Positions 7,265 through 13,651 of a DNA stretch of 20,290 nt are shown in pieces. How positions within the stretch are numbered: position 1 is the stretch's first letter; each line of letters begins with the position of its first letter. Below the pieces are notes generated by a model. It was not told the DNA's origin and ran no database searches. It worked only from the letters and a program-made list of their open reading frames with translations. The stretch is from JBOGED01 sp050743625 (GTDB lineage: Bacteria; Actinomycetota; Nitriliruptoria; Euzebyales; Egibacteraceae): contig JBOGED010000615.1 of assembly GCA_050743625.1 (NCBI GenBank), positions 1 through 20,290 of the forward strand, written 5' to 3'. A program made the translations under genes and the position numbers.

Positions 7265-7636
7265 GTGGACCGTATCGAGATCAAGGGTCTGCGGGCGTTC
7301 GGCCGCCACGGGGTGTTCGAGCGAGAGCGGCGGGACGGTCAGACCTTCGTCGTCGACGTGGCGCTGGAGGTCGACCTGTCACGCGCGGCCGTCAGTGACG
7401 CGCTCGCCGACACGATCGACTACGGGCTGCTCGCCGAGCGGTTGGCGCAAGCGGTGAGCAGCACGCGGTTCGACCTGATCGAGGCGCTGGCCGGCCATCT
7501 CGCCGGCATCGCGCTTGAGGATAGGCGCGTGCGCGCCGCCGAGGTCCGCGTCGCGAAGCCGGAGGCCCCCCTACCCGTGACCCTCGCCGAGGTCGCGGTC
7601 GTCGTCCGCCGCAGGTGTGACGGGGGTCCCTCGTGA
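7265..7636 (+). CDS. folB: Dihydroneopterin aldolase
   Basis: FolB cleaves 7,8-dihydroneopterin to 6-hydroxymethyl-dihydropterin and glycolaldehyde. The 123-residue product shows the family pattern: DRIEIKGLRAFGRHGVFERE at the N-terminus, DTIDYG in the centre, DLIEALAGHLA, and VRVAKPEAPLP with the conserved lysine near the C-terminus. The GTG at 7265 was chosen because it begins the conserved region. An in-frame upstream start at 7202 would overlap the XRE gene and add non-homologous residues. No clear Shine-Dalgarno sequence is seen, so translation is probably coupled to the XRE stop 5 nt upstream. The last 4 nt overlap folK. Confidence 0.93.
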   Translation: MDRIEIKGLRAFGRHGVFERERRDGQTFVVDVALEVDLSRAAVSDALADTIDYGLLAERLAQAVSSTRFDLIEALAGHLAGIALEDRRVRAAEVRVAKPEAPLPVTLAEVAVVVRRRCDGGPS

Positions 7637-8178
7637 GCGCCATCCTTCCGCCGCTGCGGGACGAGACCGCGTTCCTGGGGCTTGGCAGTAACCTGGGGGA
7701 TCGGCTCGGCATGTTGCAGAGGGCGGTGGATCTCTTAGAGGCCGACGGGAAGGTCGAGGTCGATGGGGTGTCGACCGTCTACGAGACCGAGCCGGTAGGC
7801 GGCCCCGAGCAAGAGCCCTTCTTCAACCTCGCCGTCCGCGTACGCACGCGGCGGTCGCCGCGGCGGCTGCTCGCGCTGTGCCACCAGATCGAGCAACAGC
7901 TGGGCCGGGTGCGGACCGAACGGTGGGGACCCCGGCCCATCGACCTCGACATCCTGCTATGGGACGGTCGGGTCGTGGCCGCCCGCTCGCTCCAGATCCC
8001 GCACCCACGCCTGGCGGAGCGCGCGTTCGCCCTTATCCCGCTGATCGAGCTCGCGCCCGGCGCCACACTGCCCGACGGCACCTCACTCGCCACGCTGCTG
8101 GCCCGCCTCGCCCCGATCGACGGCGTCACCGCCATCGGCACCCAGATAACCCACAAGGCCGGCCGGGGTGGCCGATGA
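7633..8178 (+). CDS. folK: 2-amino-4-hydroxy-6-hydroxymethyldihydropteridine pyrophosphokinase
   Basis: FolK transfers pyrophosphate from ATP to 6-hydroxymethyl-dihydropterin, making the substrate of FolP. The 181-residue product has the family motifs LGLGSNLGDR, YETEPVGG, FFNLAV, the ATP/Mg segment GPRPIDLDILL with its paired aspartates, and PHPRLAERAFALIPL. The GTG start at 7633 lies within a GTGA overlap with the folB stop, indicating translational coupling. Length is slightly above the 160 residues of the E. coli enzyme and normal for actinobacteria. A gap of about 208 nt with strong palindromes follows. Confidence 0.95.
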   Translation: MSAILPPLRDETAFLGLGSNLGDRLGMLQRAVDLLEADGKVEVDGVSTVYETEPVGGPEQEPFFNLAVRVRTRRSPRRLLALCHQIEQQLGRVRTERWGPRPIDLDILLWDGRVVAARSLQIPHPRLAERAFALIPLIELAPGATLPDGTSLATLLARLAPIDGVTAIGTQITHKAGRGGR

Positions 8179-8190
8179 CCGCGCCTCGCC

Positions 8191-8203
8191 CTGCGCTGTG
8201 CAG
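8191..8203. repeat. 13-nt near-palindrome shared with the nadC-coaX gap
   Basis: CTGCGCTGTGCAG lies 12 nt after the folK stop codon. A copy differing at one base (CTGCACTGTGCAG, a perfect palindrome around a central T) lies in the nadC-coaX gap at 11399-11411. It may be an operator half of a shared regulator or a coincidence. Confidence 0.3.
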
Positions 8204-8250
8204 AGCGAGTGGCCGCGTGGATAGTCCAGCCCTGACCGCGTGCCAGGAAG

Positions 8251-8286
8251 GCGCAGTTTTCCTGCGCATACGCAGGATTGTTGCGT
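8251..8286. repeat. Imperfect palindrome, copy 1 of a related pair
   Basis: The core TCCTGCG-CATA-CGCAGGA is a perfect 7-bp stem with a 4-nt loop. After a 4x4 mismatched stretch, the outer CGCA/TGCG pairs again. Arm length (16), loop length (4) and the shared bases GCAG, TTTCCT and ATACG align it to the perfect palindrome at 8313-8348. The two appear to be diverged copies of one element. Confidence 0.6.
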
Positions 8287-8312
8287 CCTCCGGCGGGCGC
8301 GCTGGTTTTGAC

Positions 8313-8348
8313 CTGCAGCTTTCCTCCGGATACGGAGGAAAGCTGCAG
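8313..8348. repeat. Perfect 16-bp palindrome with 4-nt loop, copy 2
   Basis: The arm CTGCAGCTTTCCTCCG and its exact reverse complement flank the loop GATA. This is a very stable cruciform or RNA hairpin 39 nt before the start of the DUF2520 gene. No T-run follows, so it is not a standard terminator. It could be a palindromic extragenic repeat, an RNA processing site or a protein operator. The 208-nt folK to DUF2520 gap holds no convincing gene otherwise. Confidence 0.75.
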
Positions 8349-8386
8349 TGTGACACGGGGCGGGGGCCGGGGCGGAGGTCACGCCC

Positions 8387-9250
8387 GTGATGCGGGTCGG
8401 GGTGATCGGGCCGGGGCGGGTGGGGACGGCGTTGGCGCTGGCCTTGCCGTGGCCGGCCTATGAGGTGGTGGCGGTCGCGGGCCGGGGGGAGATCACGCTG
8501 GCCCGGTTCGCCGCCGCCTTTCCCGGCGTGGAGGTCAGACCTGTGGCGAACGTCGGCGCGGAAGCCGACCTCGTCCTGATCTGCGTGCCCGACGACGCGT
8601 TGGAGCAGGTCGTGCGGGAGGTGGCGAAGGCGGACGGGGTCGTGGAGGGCAGCCGTTGGGTCCACACGAGCGGCGGCTACGGCCCGGAGGCGCTGAGACC
8701 GCTCGCGCTGTGCGGGGCGCACGTCGCGGCGTGCCACCCGGCCATGACGTTCCCCGACCCGGACCGCGGCTTGGAGCGGCTGCCTGGCGCCTCATGGGCG
8801 GTCACGGCCGCAAGCGAAGACCTTGCGTGGGCGAGAATCCTCGTGACCGACCTGCGCGGCAGCCCGATCACCGTCCCCGCGGGAGCCAGGACGCTGTACC
8901 ACGCCGGTCTCGCCGTCGGCTCGAACGCGACCGCGACGGTCGTGACGCTGGCCCGAGATCTGTTGCTCGGCGCGGGAGTCCAGGACCCGAACGCCTTCCT
9001 CGGCCCGCTCGTGACGACGTCGGCCGCCGGAGCCGCGGAGCGGGGGATCGAGGCCCTGACCGGCCCAGTCCGCAGGGGTGACGCCCAGACGGTCGCGAAG
9101 CATCTGAAGGAGCTGCGCGAGGTCATGCCCGAAGCCGTCGACGCCTACGTCGCGTTGAGCAGCCTCGCGCTCCGCTACGCCCGCCGCGCCGGCCTGGACG
9201 ACGAGGCCGCCCAGGCGGTGACCAAGGCGCTCGCGCAAGAGCAGGAATGA
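8387..9250 (+). CDS. Rossmann-fold DUF2520 protein, candidate ketopantoate reductase-like oxidoreductase
   Basis: The 287-residue product begins with a dinucleotide-binding glycine pattern (GVIGPGRVGTAL). Strand-loop segments LVLICVPDD and WVHTSGGYG follow, then ACHPAMTF. The C-terminal half is all-helical, beginning near YHAGLAVGSN, as in DUF2520 proteins and in dehydrogenases of the 6-phosphogluconate type. Actinobacterial genomes often keep this gene immediately before panC. The context, with no panE in the window, suggests a role in reducing ketopantoate to pantoate, similar to the role reported for PanG in other bacteria. That is inference; the sequence itself shows only an NAD(P)-binding oxidoreductase fold. 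Start is GTG 8387 or ATG 8390. Its end overlaps panC by 4 nt (ATGA), so the two are translationally coupled. Confidence 0.85.
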   Translation: MMRVGVIGPGRVGTALALALPWPAYEVVAVAGRGEITLARFAAAFPGVEVRPVANVGAEADLVLICVPDDALEQVVREVAKADGVVEGSRWVHTSGGYGPEALRPLALCGAHVAACHPAMTFPDPDRGLERLPGASWAVTAASEDLAWARILVTDLRGSPITVPAGARTLYHAGLAVGSNATATVVTLARDLLLGAGVQDPNAFLGPLVTTSAAGAAERGIEALTGPVRRGDAQTVAKHLKELREVMPEAVDAYVALSSLALRYARRAGLDDEAAQAVTKALAQEQE

Positions 9251-10095
9251 GGCTGCTCCAGACCATCCCCGACACCCGTGCGGCGCTCCGCCCGCACCGG
9301 TTGGCCGGCCAGCGCATCGGCCTCGTCCCGACGATGGGAGCGCTGCACGAAGGGCATCTCTCGCTCGTCCGGCGGGCGGTGGCCGACTGTGACGTCGCCG
9401 TGGCCAGCGTCTTCGTCAACCCTCTGCAGTTCGGACCGGCGGAGGACCTCGACGCCTATCCCCGGGACCTCCACACCGATATGCGGCTCCTGGAGCAGGC
9501 GGGCGTGCTACTCGTCTTCCACCCGGAGCCCTGGGAGCTCACGCCGGCCGACGGGCGCACGACCGTGTCGGTGAGCGGCCTCACCTCGGGCTTGGAGGGC
9601 AAGAGCCGCCCAGGGCATCTCGCAGGGGTCACGACGATCGTGGCGAAGCTGCTGAACGTCGTGCAACCCGACCGCGCCTACTTCGGCGAGAAGGACTTCC
9701 AGCAGCTCGCCGTCGTCAAGACGATGGTCCGCGATCTGGACCTGCCGGTGCAGATCGTCGCCTGCCCGACGGTGCGGGACGCTGACGGGGTCGCGCTGTC
9801 GAGCCGCAACAGGTATCTCACCGGTGAGCAGCGAGGACAGGCGAGGGTACTGGCCGCCGCGTTGCGAGAAGCCGCGGCGTCATGGGATGGCGACGCGACG
9901 CGGGCTCGCCACCTGTTGCGGCGTAGAATCGGCGATGCGCCCGGTGTCCGCCTCGACTATGCGGAGGTTGTCGACCCCGAGACCCTGGAATCGTTGGAGG
10001 GCGTCGTGACGGGCCCGGCGCAAGCGGTCGTCGCCGCGTTTGTGGGCGCGACTCGCTTGATCGACAACTGCCGGTTGGAGCCAGCACGCGCCTGA
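9247..10095 (+). CDS. panC: Pantothenate synthetase (pantoate--beta-alanine ligase)
   Basis: PanC condenses pantoate with beta-alanine using ATP through a pantoyl-adenylate, giving pantothenate. The 282-residue product has the nucleotidyltransferase signature PTMGALHEGHLSLV (HxGH), then VFVNPLQFGPAEDLDAYPR, the ATP loop YFGEKDFQQ and the KMSKS-like ALSSRNRYL segment. Length matches the family. The ATG at 9247 overlaps the preceding stop. panD follows after a 14-nt gap with its own strong GGAGGAA site. panB is not in the window. Confidence 0.96.
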   Translation: MRLLQTIPDTRAALRPHRLAGQRIGLVPTMGALHEGHLSLVRRAVADCDVAVASVFVNPLQFGPAEDLDAYPRDLHTDMRLLEQAGVLLVFHPEPWELTPADGRTTVSVSGLTSGLEGKSRPGHLAGVTTIVAKLLNVVQPDRAYFGEKDFQQLAVVKTMVRDLDLPVQIVACPTVRDADGVALSSRNRYLTGEQRGQARVLAAALREAAASWDGDATRARHLLRRRIGDAPGVRLDYAEVVDPETLESLEGVVTGPAQAVVAAFVGATRLIDNCRLEPARA

Positions 10096-10109
10096 CACGG
10101 AGGAACACG

Positions 10110-10511
10110 GTGCTTCGCACCCTGATGAAGTCGAAGCTGCATCGCGCCACCATCACTGGCGCGAACCTGCACTATGTCGGATCAGTCACGATCGACGAGG
10201 ACCTGATGGACGCCGCCGACCTGCTGCCACACGAGAAGGTGCACGTGCTCGACATCACGAACGGCGCCCGGCTGGAGACGTATGTCATTCCCGGCCCGCG
10301 CGGTTCGGGCGAGCTGTGCCTTAACGGCGCCGCGGCTCGCCTGGTCCAGCCGTCTGACCAGGTGATCGTGATCTCTTACGCGACCTACGACGACGGAGAG
10401 GCTCGGGCCCATGTCCCCACGATCGTGCTCTGTGCCGAAGGCAACCGTGTGGCGCGCGTCACCGGCGCCGAGCCAGCCAACACCACCGTCGCCGACCTTC
10501 TCACCGCCTAA
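10110..10511 (+). CDS. panD: Aspartate 1-decarboxylase precursor
   Basis: PanD makes beta-alanine from L-aspartate with a pyruvoyl cofactor, supplying PanC. The 133-residue proenzyme has the self-cleavage site exactly at the family position, Gly24-Ser25 in the YVGSVTID segment. Cleavage yields a small beta chain and an alpha chain with N-terminal pyruvoyl. Other family residues are K9, the NGAR segment and NGAAARL. The GTG start at 10110 has a GGAGGAA Shine-Dalgarno sequence about 5 nt upstream. nadC begins 3 nt after its stop. The C-terminal 15-20 residues are variable, as usual. Confidence 0.96.
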   Translation: MLRTLMKSKLHRATITGANLHYVGSVTIDEDLMDAADLLPHEKVHVLDITNGARLETYVIPGPRGSGELCLNGAAARLVQPSDQVIVISYATYDDGEARAHVPTIVLCAEGNRVARVTGAEPANTTVADLLTA

Positions 10512-10514
10512 CGA

Positions 10515-11375
10515 ATGACGATGGGTGACGATGTCAACGCGCTTCGTGAGGTCGTCGCCCTCGCGCTCGCGGAGGACCTCGGTGCGGCCGGCGACGTGAC
10601 CACGTTGGCCTGCGTGCCGGCGGATGTTCCGTATCGCGCGGTGTTCGTCGCCCGGGACGCGGGTGTCGTGGCCGGCCTGGAGGCTATTCGTGCGGTGTTT
10701 GCCGCGGTTGACCCCGAGGTCATGTTCGAGCCTCGCGTCGAAGACGGCACGAGGATCGAGCGTGGCGCCGTGCTCGCCGATGTCCGCGGCTCCGTCCACG
10801 CGCTGCTTGCCGCGGAGCGGACGGCGCTGAACCTGCTCACCCATCTGTCCGGGATCGCGACCTCCACCGCCGCGTTCGTGGCCGAGGTCGCGGGTACGGG
10901 CTGCATGGTTCGCGATACGCGCAAGACGCTCCCCGGCTTGCGGGCGCTGCAGAAGGCCGCCGTTGTCGCGGGGGGAGGGGTGAACCACCGGCACGGGCTC
11001 TGGGACGGGCTGCTCGTCAAGGACAACCACATCCACGCCGCTGGCGGGGTGACCGAGGCCGTCCGGCGTGCCCACGCCGCCAGCGACGGCCTGGGCGTGC
11101 AGGTCGAGGTGGACTCGCTGGAGCAGCTCGACGAGGCCTTGCGCGCCGGCGCGCGTTCGGTGCTGCTCGACAACTTTTCGTGCAACGACCTGCCCGCCGC
11201 CGTCGCGCGTTGCCGCCAGCGAGACGAGCCGGTGTTCGTCGAGGCCAGCGGCGGTGTCACCCTCGCCTCGGCGTGGGCGATCGCATCCACAGGCGTCGAT
11301 GCGATCGCGGTCGGCGCATGCACCCACTCGGCGCCCGCTCTCGATATCGGCCTCGACTTCGAGGGTCTCGCGTGA
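10515..11375 (+). CDS. nadC: Quinolinate phosphoribosyltransferase (decarboxylating)
   Basis: NadC converts quinolinate and PRPP to nicotinate mononucleotide in de novo NAD synthesis. The 286-residue product has the characteristic RDTRKTLPGLRALQKAAV stretch with its arginine and lysine substrate contacts. NHRHGLWDGLLVKDNH, VEVDSLEQ, VLLDNF, EASGGV and a C-terminal VGACTHSAPALDIGLD follow. In many actinobacteria nadB and nadA stand next to nadC; here nadC sits alone between panD and coaX, so quinolinate synthesis must be encoded elsewhere if present. Start is ATG 10515 or the nearby ATG 10521. A 13-nt palindrome lies in the short gap to coaX. Confidence 0.96.
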   Translation: MTMGDDVNALREVVALALAEDLGAAGDVTTLACVPADVPYRAVFVARDAGVVAGLEAIRAVFAAVDPEVMFEPRVEDGTRIERGAVLADVRGSVHALLAAERTALNLLTHLSGIATSTAAFVAEVAGTGCMVRDTRKTLPGLRALQKAAVVAGGGVNHRHGLWDGLLVKDNHIHAAGGVTEAVRRAHAASDGLGVQVEVDSLEQLDEALRAGARSVLLDNFSCNDLPAAVARCRQRDEPVFVEASGGVTLASAWAIASTGVDAIAVGACTHSAPALDIGLDFEGLA

Positions 11376-11398
11376 AGCGCGCCGCCCTCCCCGCGTTC

Positions 11399-11411
11399 CT
11401 GCACTGTGCAG
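11399..11411. repeat. 13-nt perfect palindrome between nadC and coaX
   Basis: CTGCAC and GTGCAG are exact complementary arms around a single T. The site is 24 nt after the nadC stop and 11 nt before the coaX ATG, and matches 12 of 13 bases at 8191-8203. Such a small symmetric site just before a start codon could be an operator. Position and symmetry are the only evidence. Confidence 0.35.
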
Positions 11412-11421
11412 CGTCGTAGCG

Positions 11422-12195
11422 ATGCTGCTCGCCGTCGACGTCGGCAACACCACGACGGTGATCGGGGTGTGGAACGGCGACGAGCTCGCGCAGCACTGGA
11501 GGGTGGCTACGGATGCGCGGCGCACGGCCGACGAGCTGGCGTTGATGTTCGGCGGGTTCATGTCGTTCGAGAACCTGTCGTTCTCGCGCAACGTGCACGG
11601 GGTCGTGATCTCCTCGGTCGTGCCGGTCGTGACCGAACGGCTTCGCGAGATGACGAAGCGCTACTTCCATTTTCCTCCGGTGGTCGTCGAGCCCGGCACC
11701 CGGACCGGCATTGCGATCGTCCGGTACGACAACCCGCCGGAGGTCGGCGCCGACCGGTTGGTCAACGCCCTTGCCGCGCATGCCGAGTACGGGGGGCCGG
11801 GCATCGTCGTCGACTTCGGGACCTCGACAAACTTCGACGTCTACACGCGCAAAGGTGAGTTCATCGGCGGCTCGCTCGCCCCGGGCGTCGAGACGTCGAT
11901 GCGCGCGATGGCCGCCAGCGGCGCCCAACTCCGACCGATCGAGCTGCGGCCGCCGCGGGCGGCGATCGGCAGGAACACCAGCGAGGCGATGCTCTCGGGA
12001 GCCGTGTACGGCTTCGCCGGCCAGGTCGATCGGATCTGTGAGGAGATCACCGCTGAGCTTGGCGGCGAAGCGGTCGTCGTGGCGACCGGCGGCCTCGCGA
12101 GCTCCATCGTCCAGCAATGCCGCTGCATCGACCACCACGATCCATGGTTGACGCTCAAGGGGCTCCGGCTCGTCTGGGACCGCAACATCTCATGA
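11422..12195 (+). CDS. coaX: Type III pantothenate kinase
   Basis: CoaX phosphorylates pantothenate, the first step of CoA synthesis, and unlike CoaA it is not feedback-inhibited by CoA. The 257-residue product starts with the phosphate-binding DVGNTTTVIGV of the ASKHA fold. It then has ISSVVP, GADRLVNALAA, the phosphate-2 motif VDFGTSTNFDV, GGSLAPGVETS and a C-terminal VVATGGLAS adenosine motif. The ATG at 11422 places the first motif at the N-terminus; no strong ribosome binding site is seen. Its stop overlaps the ATG of the downstream peptidase gene. Placement after panC-panD fits direct use of the pantothenate made by those enzymes. Confidence 0.95.
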   Translation: MLLAVDVGNTTTVIGVWNGDELAQHWRVATDARRTADELALMFGGFMSFENLSFSRNVHGVVISSVVPVVTERLREMTKRYFHFPPVVVEPGTRTGIAIVRYDNPPEVGADRLVNALAAHAEYGGPGIVVDFGTSTNFDVYTRKGEFIGGSLAPGVETSMRAMAASGAQLRPIELRPPRAAIGRNTSEAMLSGAVYGFAGQVDRICEEITAELGGEAVVVATGGLASSIVQQCRCIDHHDPWLTLKGLRLVWDRNIS

Positions 12196-13598
12196 TCGGG
12201 TTAGCCCTAGTCCGTTGGTTTGGAGCGGTGAGGCGTCGAGCGCGCATTCGTCGGCGGCTTCGCGCTGGGCGACCCGTGCATCCAGGTCTCGCGCGGATGC
12301 TGGTCGTGGCGCTGGCGGTGACCGCCTGCGGTCAGCTCTCCAGCCCCGGAGCGCCCAATCCCCGCGCCGAAGCCCAGGAGCCCGCCGAGCGTCCAAGCCC
12401 GTCTGAGGTGCTGGCGACCTGCCTCGACCCGGCGAGCGCGGGCCAGGACCCCGTCCCGGCCGGCGACGCCGTCGCGCAGATCGCCGAGATCACTGCGCGT
12501 GTGGAGGAGCTCCGCGAGCTGCGGTTCGGCGGCCAGGACGTGACACCGGAGTTCGTGAGTCGCCAGGAGATCAGCCGGCGGGTCGCGGCCACTCTGGAGC
12601 GTGCGTACTCGCCGGAGGAGGCGGACGCGGATCGCCGCGTCTACTCCGCGTTCGGTGCGGTGCCACCGGACATCGACCTGCGCGTGACCGCCGCTCGCCT
12701 GGTCGCAGGCGGCACCGTAGGGTTCTACGACCCAGAGAGCGACCAGCTGGTCGTCGCCGCGCGTGACCTGGACGCGCCGCTTGGCCCCCGCGAGCAGTCG
12801 ATCCTCGCGCACGAGCTGACCCACGCGGTGATCGACGTCGCGTTCGGGCTTCCGCGAGAGCTGCTCGAGAACGGGACGGGAGACGCCAGTCTGGCGGCCC
12901 TCGCCCTGGTCGAGGGCGACGCGGTTCTTGTCGAGCGCCGCTTCACCCAGTCGGCGATTCCCGGCGTTGACCTCGCGTCCGCGGAGATCGGTCTACCCGC
13001 CGGCGTTCCCTACGTCCTCGACGCCGCGGTGCGGTTCCCCTACCTCTACGGAGCGGCGTTCGCCTGCGCGGTGTTCTCCGAGGGGGGTTTCCCCGCGGTC
13101 GACGCCGCGTACGGAGATCCTCCGACGACGACGGCGCAGATCCTGTTCCCCGAGCGGTATCTCGCGCGCGAGACGGCCGCCGACCCGCGGGATCTCGGCG
13201 GGCTCCAGTTACCGTGGCAGCGCGGCCCGGCCGACACGTTCGGCGCCGCGGACCTCCTATGGCTGTTCGAGGCCCCGGGCGACGACCCGGCCGCCGCGCT
13301 CGACGACCCGCTCGGCTCGGCCTTCGACTGGGCCGGCGGCGAGGTGCAGCTATGGACGGACGGTCCCCGCAGCGCGGTCGGGGTCGCCCTGGTCGACCGT
13401 GGCGCGGGTGAGCTGTGCGACGCGGTGTCGGACTGGTACGAGGCGGCGTTCCCCGACGACGATCGAGTCGACACCGGCATCGGCGAGGTCCTCGCCCGCG
13501 ACGGTGCCACACAAGACGCCGTCCTGCGCTGCGGGGGCGCGGAGGTCCGCCTCGGCGTCGGCCCCGACCTCGCCACAGCGCGCGCACTGGCCGCGTAG
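12192..13598 (+). CDS. Putative lipoprotein zinc metallopeptidase
   Basis: The 468-residue product has an arginine-rich N-terminus and then a short hydrophobic segment ending in a lipobox (VTAC, cysteine at about residue 46). It is probably exported and lipid-anchored on the outer face of the membrane. The next stretch is proline- and glutamate-rich. A gluzincin-type zinc motif HELTH lies at residues 207-211, preceded by SILA. The likely third ligand is E241 in LALVEGDAV, about 30 residues later. This spacing is seen in a widespread but poorly characterised family of HExxH proteins from actinobacteria and Chloroflexi. The substrate is unknown. The ATG at 12192 overlaps the coaX stop (ATGA), suggesting coupling. 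An alternative ATG at 12297 would leave a more usual, shorter signal peptide. Confidence 0.75.
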   Translation: MIGLALVRWFGAVRRRARIRRRLRAGRPVHPGLARMLVVALAVTACGQLSSPGAPNPRAEAQEPAERPSPSEVLATCLDPASAGQDPVPAGDAVAQIAEITARVEELRELRFGGQDVTPEFVSRQEISRRVAATLERAYSPEEADADRRVYSAFGAVPPDIDLRVTAARLVAGGTVGFYDPESDQLVVAARDLDAPLGPREQSILAHELTHAVIDVAFGLPRELLENGTGDASLAALALVEGDAVLVERRFTQSAIPGVDLASAEIGLPAGVPYVLDAAVRFPYLYGAAFACAVFSEGGFPAVDAAYGDPPTTTAQILFPERYLARETAADPRDLGGLQLPWQRGPADTFGAADLLWLFEAPGDDPAAALDDPLGSAFDWAGGEVQLWTDGPRSAVGVALVDRGAGELCDAVSDWYEAAFPDDDRVDTGIGEVLARDGATQDAVLRCGGAEVRLGVGPDLATARALAA

Positions 13599-13613
13599 GC
13601 CACAAGGAGCTTG

Positions 13614-13627
13614 GCGGAGCGCTCCGC
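13614..13627. repeat. 14-bp perfect palindrome upstream of lysS
   Basis: GCGGAGCGCTCCGC is fully self-complementary and lies in the 53-nt gap between the peptidase gene and lysS, about 10 nt before the candidate -10 box. It may be an operator overlapping the lysS promoter or a hairpin ending the upstream transcript. No T-run follows. Confidence 0.35.
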
Positions 13628-13637
13628 TTCACCGGGG

Positions 13638-13643
13638 TAGCCT
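13638..13643 (+). promoter_or_regulatory. Putative -10 box of lysS
   Basis: TAGCCT (TAnnnT) ends 9 nt before the lysS ATG, and no Shine-Dalgarno sequence lies between. This suggests a leaderless or nearly leaderless transcript, as at hpt. TTGGCG occurs further upstream, but its 21-nt spacing is too long for a confident -35. Confidence 0.35.
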
Positions 13644-13651
13644 GCGCCTCT

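Noticed and set aside
8251..8348. CRISPR repeats
   Set aside because: Only two diverged palindromes with internal symmetry far stronger than CRISPR repeats, no third copy and no cas genes.
8175..8390. A 71-codon open frame starting at an ATGA overlapping the folK stop and ending at the DUF2520 start
   Set aside because: It reads straight through both palindromes, shows no membrane segments or recognisable motif, and its composition looks like non-coding sequence. In some actinobacteria a DUF3180 gene sits here, but this frame does not resemble it.
10182..11591. Minus-strand open frame of 469 codons opposite panD, nadC and coaX
   Set aside because: It is antisense to three well-supported genes and has no recognisable domain.
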